Assembly (NCBI RefSeq): GCF_035581365.1
Contig: NZ_CP141590.1
Span: 744,001-808,000 of the forward strand
DNA length: 64,000 bases
Direction of reading: 5' to 3'
Source: Tsuneonella sp. CC-YZS046
Lineage (GTDB): Bacteria > Pseudomonadota > Alphaproteobacteria > Sphingomonadales > Sphingomonadaceae
Positions 26,971 to 34,880 of the stretch are shown piece by piece. The notes below the pieces were generated by a model. That model saw only the letters and a program-made list of their open reading frames with translations. It was not told the origin of the DNA and ran no database searches. Each line of letters opens with the position of its first letter. The first letter of the stretch is position 1. A program made the position numbers and the translations under genes.

Positions 26971-27030
26971 AAAGTGCCATTGGGTGTCTTTAGGTGCCGT
27001 TGGGTTCCGCTCGGTGCCATTCTGTTCCGC
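26971..27030. repeat. Degenerate 20-bp tandem repeat, three copies
   Basis: Three consecutive 20-base units share the pattern xxRGTGCCRTTxxGTxYCxx: 26971-26990, 26991-27010 and 27011-27030. For example the middle unit is TAGGTGCCGTTGGGTTCCGC. They lie just before the tRNA-Val promoter, in phase with two helical turns. Confidence 0.65.
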
Positions 27031-27041
27031 GAAGAGGGTGG

Positions 27042-27069
27042 TTGACGGGTCGAGGAAACCCGCTAAACG
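27042..27069 (+). promoter_or_regulatory. Candidate tRNA-Val promoter
   Basis: TTGACG (27042-27047) and TAAACG (27064-27069) are 16 bases apart and lie 19 bases before the 5' end of the tRNA, which is the right distance for its transcription. Confidence 0.6.
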
Positions 27070-27087
27070 CGCCCACATTCGCGATCC

Positions 27088-27163
27088 GGGCGGTTAGCTC
27101 AGTTGGTAGAGCATCTCGTTTACACCGAGAGGGTCGGCGGTTCGAGCCCGTCACCGCCCACCA
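27088..27163 (+). tRNA. tRNA-Val (anticodon TAC)
   Basis: This is a complete 76-base cloverleaf. The acceptor stem GGGCGGT pairs with ACCGCCC, the anticodon stem TCTCG/CGAGA encloses the loop TTTACAC with anticodon TAC (27121-27123), the T-arm GGCGG-TTCGAGC-CCGTC-type is present, and CCA is encoded at 27161-27163. Anticodon TAC reads GTA and, by wobble, other valine codons. Confidence 0.97.
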
Positions 27164-27356
27164 TCTTCCCGTCTATTTGCTCCGATTTGGACTAAGATTC
27201 TCGTTGATGAGGTGCATGCGCGCTTGGAGCACCCCCAAAGTCTTTGAAGCTGAGCGCGTCTCCATCGGCAAGTTTTCTCGGTCCGCGTCTCATTGACTCC
27301 TCCTGTCATGTCGGCAATCTTTGTTCACCGTCGAGGGGGACGGTCGGAGGGGCATT

Positions 27357-27788
27357 ATGAAAAGAACGCTGGTTGTCGTGGCAACCTTGGTATTTGCCGC
27401 AACTACTGCGAGTGCCAAGTCTCCAAAGAATGAGGATCCCAATACGTTAACGCATGGCATGGTTCAAATGACCCTGCATGTGGGAAGCACGACCCAGATG
27501 GAAGTGCTGGAAGCATTTGGCGGTCCAAATGTAACAACGCTGGATGCGCAGGGCCAGGAAGTCTGGGTGTACGATCGTCAGGCCACTGTTACAAGCTCAG
27601 GCAGCAGCGGCTTTTCTATTGGTATGCTCCTAGGAGCTGGGGGTGGGGATGCTGCGGGAGCAGGAGGCTTGGGCTTTAGCTCTTCCAAATCAAAATCGAC
27701 GCAGACTCAACGAACCATGACTCTAATCATTAAATTTGGTTCAGACAAGAAGGTAACAGACTTCAAGAGTCGTAGCAGTTCATTTTAA
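27357..27788 (+). CDS. Exported SmpA/OmlA (BamE)-like small protein
   Basis: This 143-residue protein has a signal peptide (MKRTLVVVATLVFAATTASA) and a mature part that resembles the SmpA/OmlA domain, as in THGMVQMTLHVGSTTQMEVLEAFGGPNVTTLDAQGQEVWVYD. A Gly/Ser-rich segment (GAGGGDAAGAGG) and KSKSTQTQRTMTLIIKF follow. GGAGGGG before ATG 27357 is a good ribosome site. The codon and base composition is AT-rich compared with the chromosome. It is followed after 14 bases by another exported protein. Function is unknown; envelope location is likely. Confidence 0.7.
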   Translation: MKRTLVVVATLVFAATTASAKSPKNEDPNTLTHGMVQMTLHVGSTTQMEVLEAFGGPNVTTLDAQGQEVWVYDRQATVTSSGSSGFSIGMLLGAGGGDAAGAGGLGFSSSKSKSTQTQRTMTLIIKFGSDKKVTDFKSRSSSF

Positions 27789-27802
27789 TATGGTGGGGGT
27801 CT

Positions 27803-28366
27803 ATGAAAAAATTTTGGCATGTTGGTTTGTCTACGGTGGCGCTTGCTACAAGCGTACCGGCAGTCGCAAAAGATCAATCGGCATTAACTGGCCTTGCGCT
27901 CCAACAGATTCAGGCCAAGGACTTTGAGACAAATGTTGATATCCTATTTCCTTCGATCGTAACCGTTTTTCAAGATGCCGGTTATCGAATTACAGAGGCC
28001 GACAAGTCTTCAGGATTCGTTTCAGGCATCGGGTCTGCAGAACAAAAAATGACATTCAATCTTTGGTTTGGCCTTGGGAAAAAGAAGACGGTTCCAATAG
28101 TTTCGGCATTTGTAGAGCAGCGTGGCCCCAGTATCGCGCGAGTTCGTTTGAACTTCGTGCTATCGAAAGCAAAGAGTCGGAATGTCTACACAGACGAAAC
28201 ACCGGTAACGGATCCAGCGATTTATAAGGACGCCTTTGAGAGAATCGAAAAAGAGGTTTTCATAAGACAGGCGATGAATGCTCCTGCCACTTCTCCTTCT
28301 CCTGTTGCGTCGGATCAAGTACCGGATGCTTCTCCAGATGGTGCCCAAAATACCTCAGTAAATTGA
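27803..28366 (+). CDS. Hypothetical exported protein
   Basis: This 187-residue protein has a signal peptide (MKKFWHVGLSTVALATSVPAVA) and a mature domain beginning KDQSALTGLALQQIQ. Its middle, VTVFQDAGYRITEADKSSGFVSG, resembles an alpha-beta surface-lipoprotein fold but I cannot name the family. The end is a Ser/Pro-rich tail. A 60-base sample (27961-28020) has 27 G/C (45%), well below the neighbourhood. It forms a pair with the upstream SmpA-like gene behind tRNA-Val and was probably acquired. Confidence 0.7.
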   Translation: MKKFWHVGLSTVALATSVPAVAKDQSALTGLALQQIQAKDFETNVDILFPSIVTVFQDAGYRITEADKSSGFVSGIGSAEQKMTFNLWFGLGKKKTVPIVSAFVEQRGPSIARVRLNFVLSKAKSRNVYTDETPVTDPAIYKDAFERIEKEVFIRQAMNAPATSPSPVASDQVPDASPDGAQNTSVN

Positions 28367-28459
28367 CTGATATGGTCGTCAGCCTCACAGCGCCGTGAGC
28401 GCCAATCCCTCTCTTCCTGCGTTGTTCCTGGCGTCCGGCGATGTCCAGGGCATCGCGGA

Positions 28460-29827
28460 TCATTGCTGCATCAGCGCCGTGGTGAAGCGCTTGCGCCACC
28501 AGATCACATCTTCGCTGACGATGTTCTCATGCATTGGCCGCCATCGTGCGATGCGCTCCTCGCGCGGCATGGCAAGCGCTTTCGCAATCGAATCGGCGAT
28601 GTCGTCCGCGCTGTAGGGATTGACGATCAGGGCGCTATCCAATTGCGCCGCCGCGCCGGCAAAACGCGACAATATCAGAACGCCCGGATCATCGGGGTTC
28701 TGAGCTGCGACATATTCCTTCGCGACAAGGTTCATGCCGTCGCGAAGTGGCGTGACGAGGCCGACGCGCGCGGCGCGATAAACGCCAGCCAGGACATTAC
28801 GCGGAAATCCCTGGTTCACATAGCGGAGCGGCACCCAGTCGATGTCCGCAAAGGCGCCATTTATCCGTCCCGACAGCGCATCGAGGTGCGCGCGGATATC
28901 GCGATAGCTTTGCACGGCGTCGCGAGAAGGCGGCGCGATCTGGAGCATATAGACATTGGCATGCGCATCGGGCCGCGTTTCCAGGTAACGCTGATAGCCG
29001 TTGAACCGCTCCTCGAGCCCTTTCGAATAGTCGAGTCGATCGACCCCGACGATCAGGCTACGACCGATCGAGCTTTCTATCATGCGGCGATGGGTGGCGG
29101 CCGCTTCCTTGCTGCTCGCATTTGCGATGAATTCCTGCGCGTCGATTCCGATCGGACACGCAATCGCCCTGATCGTCCGGGCGCCGACGGTGATGGCTCC
29201 GTCCGGGCCCAGCGACCCGCCCATTTCGTGGGTGACATAGTCGTGGAACGTCTCAAGCCATTCCTCGGTTTGGAAGCCGACAACGTCATAGGCGAACAGC
29301 GCGTCGACCAGGCGGCGATGTTCGGGCAATGCGGTCAGAAGGCGGGTTGGCGGCCAGGGAATATGGAGGAAAAAGCCGATGCGGTTGGTCAACCCGTGTT
29401 GCCGCAGCACCCAGCCGAGCGGGATCATGTGATAATCGTGAATCCAGATCAGATCGTCAGGCTCGATGTGGGGGGCGATCACTTCGCCGAACACGCGATT
29501 GACGCGTTCGTAGCCGCCCTGAAACTCGCGCTCGAATTCGGTCAGTTCCAGCCGGTAATGAAACAGCGGCCACAATGTGCGGTTGGCGTAACCATCATAA
29601 TATTCGTCGACGTCCTGTTCCGGCAGGTCGATCGTTGCCGAAGTGACGCCGTCGAATGTCTCGAATTTCAGATCGCCGGTCTCGCCGGTCTCGCCCGACC
29701 ATCCGAACCAGATACCTTCCGCCTCGCGCAATGCCGCCGTGAGTGCGACCGCGAGTCCGCCCTGGGCGGCAGGCTGCGCCGTCGTCGGCGCCGATACGCG
29801 ATTGGAGATGACGATCAGCCGGCTCAA
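28460..29827 (-). CDS. otsA: Alpha,alpha-trehalose-phosphate synthase
   Basis: OtsA makes trehalose 6-phosphate from UDP-glucose and glucose 6-phosphate. I set the start at the TTG 29827, giving LSRLIVISNRVSAP. This overlaps the upstream GH15 stop (TTGA), so it is coupled; a longer reading lacks support. GT20 motifs are QGGLAVAL (sugar-nucleotide loop), WIHDYHMIPLGWVLRQHG, GVDRLDYSKGLEERF and LVAKEYVAAQ. The 455-residue length is normal. It is the last gene of otsB-GH15-otsA. Confidence 0.95.
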   Translation of the reverse strand: MSRLIVISNRVSAPTTAQPAAQGGLAVALTAALREAEGIWFGWSGETGETGDLKFETFDGVTSATIDLPEQDVDEYYDGYANRTLWPLFHYRLELTEFEREFQGGYERVNRVFGEVIAPHIEPDDLIWIHDYHMIPLGWVLRQHGLTNRIGFFLHIPWPPTRLLTALPEHRRLVDALFAYDVVGFQTEEWLETFHDYVTHEMGGSLGPDGAITVGARTIRAIACPIGIDAQEFIANASSKEAAATHRRMIESSIGRSLIVGVDRLDYSKGLEERFNGYQRYLETRPDAHANVYMLQIAPPSRDAVQSYRDIRAHLDALSGRINGAFADIDWVPLRYVNQGFPRNVLAGVYRAARVGLVTPLRDGMNLVAKEYVAAQNPDDPGVLILSRFAGAAAQLDSALIVNPYSADDIADSIAKALAMPREERIARWRPMHENIVSEDVIWWRKRFTTALMQQ

Positions 29828-31620
29828 CGGATCGTGCTCCAGGGCTTGCTCAGCAGGACGGCGCAGTTGATCATGCCGACCAGCGAATAGGTCTGCGGGT
29901 AATTGCCCCACAGCTCCCCGGAAACGGGGTCGATATCCTCCGAAAGCAGGCCGGCCGGCGTGCGCCGCGAAAGCATCTCCTCGAGCAACACGCGCGCATC
30001 GTCGTCGCGGCCGGTGTAGTGGAGCGCCTCGATCAGCCAGAAGGTGCAGACGTTGAACGCGGTATGCGGCACGCCGAAATCGTCCTCGCTGTCATAGCGC
30101 AGCATGTTCGATCCCCGCCGCAGCCCCGTCTCGACAGCTTCGAGGGTGCCAAGGAAGCGCGGATCGTCGGGCGCGAGGAAGCGCAGTTCGAGCAACTGGA
30201 TCAGGCTGGCGTCGAGATTGTCTCCGGCAAAGGTCGCCGACAACCGGTTGGTTTCGGGCCGCCACGCCGCCTGCTCGATCCGCGCGCGCATCGTGTCGGC
30301 GCGATCCTGCCAGAAAGCGGCGCGATCGCGAAGGCCAAGCGCGGCGGCCGCATTCGCGAGCCGGTCGCAGGCGGCCCAGCACATGGCGGCCGAATAGGTG
30401 TGGACATAGGATCTGGTGCGCAATTCCCAAAGCCCGGCGTCGGGCTGGTCGTATCGCTCCCATGCGCGCTCGCCGATTGGCTCCAGCGCCTCGAAATCCG
30501 AGATTCCGGCCATGCGGAACAGGCGATGGTCGAAAAACGCCTGGGCGTTGGACAGAACGATCTGGCCATAGGCGTCGTGCTGGATCTGGTCATAGGCCTG
30601 GTTGCCCACGCGAACCGGCCCCATCCCGCGATAGCCATTGAGGCCGGGCGCCTCCCACTCGGTCAGTGTCTGCTCGCCGCCGACACCGTAGAGCGGCTGG
30701 ATATGCCCGCCTGCCGCATTGTCCACGATATTGCGAAGATATTCGAGATAGCCCTCGAGCACGTCCAGCGCGCCTAGCCGGTTGAGCGCCTGAATCGTGT
30801 AGTAGGCATCCCTGATCCAGCAATAGCGATAGTCCCAGTTGCGGCCCGAATCCGCATGTTCCGGGATCGAAGTGGTCATCGCCGCGACGATCGCGCCGGT
30901 TTCCTCATGCTGGCACAGCTTCAGTGTAATCGCCGCGCGGATCACCGCTTCCTGCCATTCATAGGGCGTGGCCAGACCGCGCACCCAGTGCCGCCATTCG
31001 GCGGTCGTCCGATCGAGCATCATCTCAAGCGAGGCGGCTATATCATCGTCGAAACTCTCGTCGGGGCCGAGGAAGAAATGCAGGGGCCGCTCCACGCGGA
31101 ACAGCCGCTCGTCCTCGATCCAGCCGATCGGAGCCGTCGTCGACAGGCGCATCACGCCATTTTCCAGCAGATAGCGGATGTGGTTGGAGCCACGCGTATG
31201 GTCTGCGCGCGCGCTCCCCCACGCCGTGGAGGGGCGGAGCCGGACGCGAATGCGGGGGGAGCCGGCGACGGGGCGAACGATCCGCACGAACGCGGTCGGC
31301 CGGTATGTCCGGCCGTTGCGATGGAAACGCGGCGCGAAATCGATGATTTCGATCGCGTTGCCATGCGCATCGACGTGATGCGTCGCAAGAATGGGTGTGT
31401 TGCGCAGATAGGCCTGGGTTGTTTTGACCACGCCATCGAGGTCGATCTCCCAGAACCCGTAGGCGCCCTCGCCAGCCGGCGGCGCGTCGTCAAGCAGCGA
31501 GGAGAAGGCGGGATCGCCGTCGATACGTGGAAGGCATCCCCAGACGAACCGCCCCGACCGATCGATCAGCGCGGAGACCTGGCAATTGCCGATCGGCCAG
31601 AGATCAAGGGTTGCGGTCAC
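29824..31620 (-). CDS. Glycoside hydrolase family 15 protein (glucoamylase/trehalase-like)
   Basis: This 598-residue protein has the GH15 (alpha/alpha)6 barrel preceded by a beta domain. Landmarks are DLWPIGNCQVSALIDRSGRFVWGCLPR at the start, YRYCWIRDAYY, the general-acid region ERYDQPDAGLWELRTRSYVHTYSAAMCWAACDR, and the base region SEDIDPVSGELWGNYPQTYSL. Start is the GTG at 31620, overlapping the otsB stop (GTGA). Placement between otsB and otsA suggests action on trehalose or on a glucan connected with its metabolism. It could be a cytoplasmic trehalase or a glucoamylase; no signal peptide is seen. Confidence 0.9.
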   Translation of the reverse strand: MTATLDLWPIGNCQVSALIDRSGRFVWGCLPRIDGDPAFSSLLDDAPPAGEGAYGFWEIDLDGVVKTTQAYLRNTPILATHHVDAHGNAIEIIDFAPRFHRNGRTYRPTAFVRIVRPVAGSPRIRVRLRPSTAWGSARADHTRGSNHIRYLLENGVMRLSTTAPIGWIEDERLFRVERPLHFFLGPDESFDDDIAASLEMMLDRTTAEWRHWVRGLATPYEWQEAVIRAAITLKLCQHEETGAIVAAMTTSIPEHADSGRNWDYRYCWIRDAYYTIQALNRLGALDVLEGYLEYLRNIVDNAAGGHIQPLYGVGGEQTLTEWEAPGLNGYRGMGPVRVGNQAYDQIQHDAYGQIVLSNAQAFFDHRLFRMAGISDFEALEPIGERAWERYDQPDAGLWELRTRSYVHTYSAAMCWAACDRLANAAAALGLRDRAAFWQDRADTMRARIEQAAWRPETNRLSATFAGDNLDASLIQLLELRFLAPDDPRFLGTLEAVETGLRRGSNMLRYDSEDDFGVPHTAFNVCTFWLIEALHYTGRDDDARVLLEEMLSRRTPAGLLSEDIDPVSGELWGNYPQTYSLVGMINCAVLLSKPWSTIR

Positions 31621-32348
31621 AGGCCGCGCAACCAATGATGCACGTCCGCTACGCTCGTCAGCCGGTATTGCGCGGCCGTTTCACGGTCCGGCCCCACCAG
31701 GATGCCGGCGCCCCCCAATGCGGCGCAGAGTTCGAAGCCCGGTTCGTCCGTCACATCGTCCCCCAGAAAGACTGGAATATGCCCTGCAAAGGGGGGCGAC
31801 TGCATCAGCGCGGCTATGCCGCTACCCTTGTCGTGACCCGCAGAGCGCAATTCGACCATCATCTTTCCCTTTTGCACCATTAACCCGCTTTCCGCGCCGA
31901 ACCGTTCCGCCAGCGCATTGGCCTCGGCGGCGAATGAGGGGTTTTGCCGGTAGTGGATGGCTACTCCCAATGATTTTACCTCGATGATGACTCCCTCGCG
32001 GTCGAGAAAGGCCTGGTTGAATGCCCTTTCGGCATTCCCCAGCATAGGCGGCCGTTCCGGCCGCAGCACGATTGCCCCCGCAGCCCGAACCTCCCCGCCA
32101 TGGCTGCCCACCACGGCAAGGCTATGGGCAACAGGCCCGACAAGCCTGTCGATCTGGTCGATCGAGCGGCCGCTGACCAGTGCCACTCGCCCACCTAGCC
32201 GCCCCGCCAGCTCCGTCAGCAACGCCCTGAGGGCATCTCCGACGATAACTGCTTCGGGGTGTTCAGCCAAATCGACCAGGGTGCCGTCGAAATCCAGAAA
32301 CAAGCTGATGGCATGCGAGCCGAACGTGGGCGGTGGCGCTTGCTGCAT
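31617..32348 (-). CDS. otsB: Trehalose-6-phosphate phosphatase
   Basis: OtsB is a HAD-superfamily phosphatase that releases trehalose. The nucleophile motif SLFLDFDGTLVDL, motif II in VALVSGRSID, the later lysine KGKMMVELRS...DKGSGIAAL, and FLGDDVTDEPGFE are all present. I give 32348 (MQQAPPPTF, 243 residues) as the start; 32384 is possible because neither has a clear ribosome site. Its stop overlaps the GH15 start, so the three-gene operon otsB-GH15-otsA is coupled throughout. Confidence 0.92.
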   Translation of the reverse strand: MQQAPPPTFGSHAISLFLDFDGTLVDLAEHPEAVIVGDALRALLTELAGRLGGRVALVSGRSIDQIDRLVGPVAHSLAVVGSHGGEVRAAGAIVLRPERPPMLGNAERAFNQAFLDREGVIIEVKSLGVAIHYRQNPSFAAEANALAERFGAESGLMVQKGKMMVELRSAGHDKGSGIAALMQSPPFAGHIPVFLGDDVTDEPGFELCAALGGAGILVGPDRETAAQYRLTSVADVHHWLRGL

Positions 32349-32459
32349 TGCAGAAGCATTACATGCAAACCCGCGCAAAAGCATCCCCTAAGGCTTCAAT
32401 GGTATATGGGTCAGAGTGGGAAGCCGGGCGATGATGCCCAGGCCATGCGTTTTGCCGCG

Positions 32460-32479
32460 TCACGACAAATTGCGACAAT
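32460..32479 (+). promoter_or_regulatory. Direct-repeat box 1 upstream of rcnB-like gene 1
   Basis: TCACGACAAA (32460-32469) and TTGCGACAAT (32470-32479) are adjacent 10-base repeats, the layout of OmpR-family response-regulator sites. The same box occurs upstream of the second RcnB-like gene (37593-37612) at almost the same distance from its start (92 versus 94 bases). Confidence 0.6.
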
Positions 32480-32520
32480 ATATGCGCTTCCCAAGGAAAT
32501 TCTAGCGACAGGCGTGATCC

Positions 32521-32568
32521 ACTTTCTCCTCAACGCCAACCCGGCGTCACCGATTTTCACAAGGAGAA
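32521..32568 (+). promoter_or_regulatory. RNA leader fold of rcnB-like gene 1 that can mask the ribosome site
   Basis: ACTTTCTCCT (32521-32530) can pair through TTCTCCT with the ribosome site AGGAGAA (32562-32568). An inner hairpin ACGCC-AACCC-GGCGT (32533-32547) supports folding. The paralogue at 37135 has a longer perfect version of the same structure, with compensating changes in the inner stem. Confidence 0.55.
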
Positions 32569-32573
32569 GCATC

Positions 32574-32954
32574 ATGAAAAAGTTCATCCTCGCCATCGCC
32601 GCATCCTCGCTGATCGCGACCCCCGTTCTGGCGGCGCCGGGTCAGGCCCAGCACAACGCGGCGTATCAGGAGCGGTCCACCCACAGCCAGTCCATTCAGG
32701 GCAAGCCCAGCCAGAACCAGTCCGCACGGAAAGCCGAAGCGCCGCGCAAGGTCGCCAAGGCTCATCAGTGGAAGCGTGGCGAGCGTTTCGACAGGAGCAA
32801 GGCGACCAATTACCGGGTGATCACCAATCCGCGTGCCTACAAGCTGAAAAGTGCGCCCAAGGGCTATCGCTGGGTGCAGTCGGGCCGGGATGCCCTGCTG
32901 GTCCGCCTTAGCAACAACATCATTTCATCGGTCGTGACCAACGCAATCCGGTAA
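32574..32954 (+). CDS. RcnB-like periplasmic protein, paralogue 1
   Basis: This 126-residue protein starts MKKFILAIAASSLIATPVLAAPG, a clear signal peptide, and ends in the RcnB-type domain: WKRGERFDRSKATNYRVITNPRAYKLKSAPKGYRWVQSGRDALLVRLSNNIISSVVTNAIR. RcnB in Escherichia coli is a periplasmic nickel/cobalt-homeostasis protein, but many members lack a proven role. It is very similar to the second copy at 37135-37500. AAGGAGA precedes ATG 32574. Expression is probably controlled by the shared box and leader fold. Confidence 0.83.
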   Translation: MKKFILAIAASSLIATPVLAAPGQAQHNAAYQERSTHSQSIQGKPSQNQSARKAEAPRKVAKAHQWKRGERFDRSKATNYRVITNPRAYKLKSAPKGYRWVQSGRDALLVRLSNNIISSVVTNAIR

Positions 32955-32967
32955 AAAGGAACGGTCG

Positions 32968-32998
32968 CCGGCCGGGGCGCCCAGCTTGCCCCGGCCGG
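32968..32998 (+). terminator. Strong hairpin after rcnB-like gene 1
   Basis: CCGGCCGGGGC (32968-32978) pairs perfectly with GCCCCGGCCGG (32988-32998) over a nine-base loop, 13 bases after the stop codon. No T-run follows, but the 11-bp G/C stem should stop or protect the transcript. Confidence 0.68.
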
Positions 32999-33043
32999 TG
33001 GCAATCAGCATAATCCCTCATGAGAGCGAAAAGGGACGAGACA

Positions 33044-33985
33044 ATGGACACCGCCACTTCGGATGAAGAAACGAGCGGCGACCGCCGCAATCTGCTCAAG
33101 GCATTGCTCGCCGCTCCGGTCGCCTTGCCGGTCCTGACCGGCTGTGCGCAGGCGGCCGAGGCAGAACTCCAAGGTGCAGGCGCGTCATCGCTCGCGCTTG
33201 TCGCGGCGACGATGGGGCTGATCTCCAGCAATGTCTGCGCCGTGATGCCGGAGACGACCGAAGGGCCTTATTACATAGATCCAAAGCTCGTCCGGCAGAA
33301 TATCACGGAAGGCAGATCCGGCATCCCGCTGCGGATGCAGCTTCAGGTTGTGACGGCCGATTGCCGCCCGCTGGCCGGCGCCCGGATCGATATCTGGCAG
33401 TGCGACGCCCAGGGCGATTACTCAGGCTATGCGAACATGGGGTCCAACCGTGACAATGACACGACCGGGCAGACCTTCCTGCGCGGTACGCAGATGACGG
33501 ACAGAAATGGTATCGTGACTTTCGACACCATCTATCCGGGTTGGTATAGCGGGCGGACGACGCATATTCACTACAAGGTCTTTTTGGATCAGAAGACGGT
33601 GCTGACCAGCCAGATATTCTTTCCCGATGCGCTGAGCGAATATGTCTACCTCAAGAATGCGGCCTATGCCCGCGGCGAAGCGCGCGACACGGTGAACAGG
33701 ATCGACGGCATCGCCGAACAGGCAGGACCGGGCGCTTATTGCGCGATCCGGGAACAGAAGGATCGCTATGTCGCCGCCCTTGTGGTCGGGGTCGATCCGA
33801 ACGCCCAGTGGCGGGAAGGCGGACAGGGCATGGCGGGCGGTCCGCCTCCCGACGGTCCCCCTCCGGGCGACAGGCCCGGCGGCTGGGGGACCCGCCCACC
33901 CGGCCCGCCTCCGGGCGGCGGTGGCGGCGGCCCGATAGGCCGGCGCGACGAGGCAACCCCGCTGTTCCCGGGCGGCACAATCTGA
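33044..33985 (+). CDS. Exported intradiol ring-cleavage dioxygenase-like lipoprotein
   Basis: This 313-residue protein has a twin-arginine-like lipoprotein signal (RRNLLKALLAAPVALPVLTGC) and an intradiol dioxygenase domain. Iron ligands are visible: tyrosine in TTEGPYYID, tyrosine in YPGWYSGRT and two histidines in THIHYKV. The core includes RIDIWQCDAQGDYSGYAN and ends near VGVDPNAQW. A Gly/Pro-rich tail of about 60 residues follows. Cytosolic relatives cleave catechols; an exported one may act on aromatic compounds outside the membrane. I take ATG 33044 from AAGGGACGAG; ATG 33020 is the alternative. Confidence 0.85.
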   Translation: MDTATSDEETSGDRRNLLKALLAAPVALPVLTGCAQAAEAELQGAGASSLALVAATMGLISSNVCAVMPETTEGPYYIDPKLVRQNITEGRSGIPLRMQLQVVTADCRPLAGARIDIWQCDAQGDYSGYANMGSNRDNDTTGQTFLRGTQMTDRNGIVTFDTIYPGWYSGRTTHIHYKVFLDQKTVLTSQIFFPDALSEYVYLKNAAYARGEARDTVNRIDGIAEQAGPGAYCAIREQKDRYVAALVVGVDPNAQWREGGQGMAGGPPPDGPPPGDRPGGWGTRPPGPPPGGGGGGPIGRRDEATPLFPGGTI

Positions 33986-33994
33986 CCCTGGTAT

Positions 33995-34027
33995 CCGGCG
34001 GGACGCATCCCCATGCAGGCCCGCCGG
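33995..34027. terminator. Hairpin between convergent dioxygenase and lipoprotein genes
   Basis: CCGGCGGG (33995-34002) pairs with CCCGCCGG (34020-34027) across a 17-base loop, between two convergent genes. It can serve both strands. Confidence 0.5.
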
Positions 34028-34083
34028 TCAGGTTCCGAAATTATAAGGCCTGCCGTGGCGAGGAGTTGCCTCGGGCGGTTGGA

Positions 34084-34818
34084 TCAGTTGCACAAGCTGC
34101 GATCGCTTGCCGCCTGCGCTTCCGTCTGATCGCCAAATGGCTTCCGAAGGGAAAATTCATATTCATCCGTGCTCGGCACGGCACTGCCGTAATTGACGGA
34201 TTTATGCAGAACGGCGGAGCCTCGATCGCTTGTCAGCCGGACATATCCGAAACCCGTTGGGCTGTGGCAGCCGATATTCCGCGACTTGACGCCAAGGGTG
34301 CGCAGCGAGGGTTCTATGGTGCTCCATTCAATCGTATCGTCTCCTGGAGAAGAAAGATGGAAGCGGTTGACACGGCCTGCGACCCCACTGATGTCGATGC
34401 CATAAATTGCGCCTGAGAGGTCGATCGACCCTGTTTGGGTGAGAGTGGAATTGTCTCCCCAAAGAGGGGCATGAGTCTCACGCTTGCCCCAACGCGCACC
34501 GGGAAAGGCCGCGAGCGCGGTTTCCCAGTCCGGAGCCTCGCCTGCCGCAACGATGTTTCTGAATATTCCGGCTATCCTGTCCGTGCGCGAACCGCTGAGG
34601 GAGACTGACGGAGCGGGCTGGTCCCCGGCGGCCGAAGCGGCACTCGGCGACGCAGCCTTGGGTTCACCGTCAGCCGGCGCCGATGATTGAGTAGGGTGAT
34701 CGGCAGGTTTCGCGGCGGCCGCGACATTCACGTTCTCACCTTTCGCAGCGCTTCGGTCGCAGGCCGTCGTCAGGCCCATTGTGAGGATCAAGGGTATAAG
34801 CAATGCGGTTCTAATCAT
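34084..34818 (-). CDS. Hypothetical lipoprotein
   Basis: This 244-residue lipoprotein has the signal MIRTALLIPLILTMGLTTAC and then an Ala/Pro/Ser-rich linker (about 50 residues) typical of periplasmic spacers. A globular part follows (WETALAAFPGARWGKRETHAPLWGDNS and FHLSSPGDDTIEWSTIEPSLRTLG) with cysteines in NIGCHS and RSLCN. I do not recognise the family. It sits between the dioxygenase and the two-component genes, but its promoter has its own dyad element. Confidence 0.6.
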   Translation of the reverse strand: MIRTALLIPLILTMGLTTACDRSAAKGENVNVAAAAKPADHPTQSSAPADGEPKAASPSAASAAGDQPAPSVSLSGSRTDRIAGIFRNIVAAGEAPDWETALAAFPGARWGKRETHAPLWGDNSTLTQTGSIDLSGAIYGIDISGVAGRVNRFHLSSPGDDTIEWSTIEPSLRTLGVKSRNIGCHSPTGFGYVRLTSDRGSAVLHKSVNYGSAVPSTDEYEFSLRKPFGDQTEAQAASDRSLCN

Positions 34819-34846
34819 GAGAGGCGCCCCTGTGTGTAAATCTCCG

Positions 34847-34880
34847 GCTGTCAGGAATGTTATATAGTTAACATGACAGC
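34847..34880. promoter_or_regulatory. Dyad element in the lipoprotein promoter
   Basis: ATGTTA (34857-34862) and TAACAT (34869-34874) form an AT-rich dyad, embedded between GCTGTCA (34847-34853) and TGACAGC (34874-34880). On the minus strand it overlaps a possible -10 (TATATAAC-like) 40 bases before the lipoprotein start. It looks like a repressor site; the regulator is unknown. Confidence 0.45.

Noticed and set aside
26866-27078. A short minus-strand open frame across the 20-bp tandem repeats
   Set aside because: It has no domain, overlaps the end of the regulator gene and the tRNA promoter, and is better explained as repeat sequence.
27164-28460. An integrated element with duplicated tRNA end
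   Set aside because: No copy of the tRNA 3' end, integrase or transposase was found within the window.
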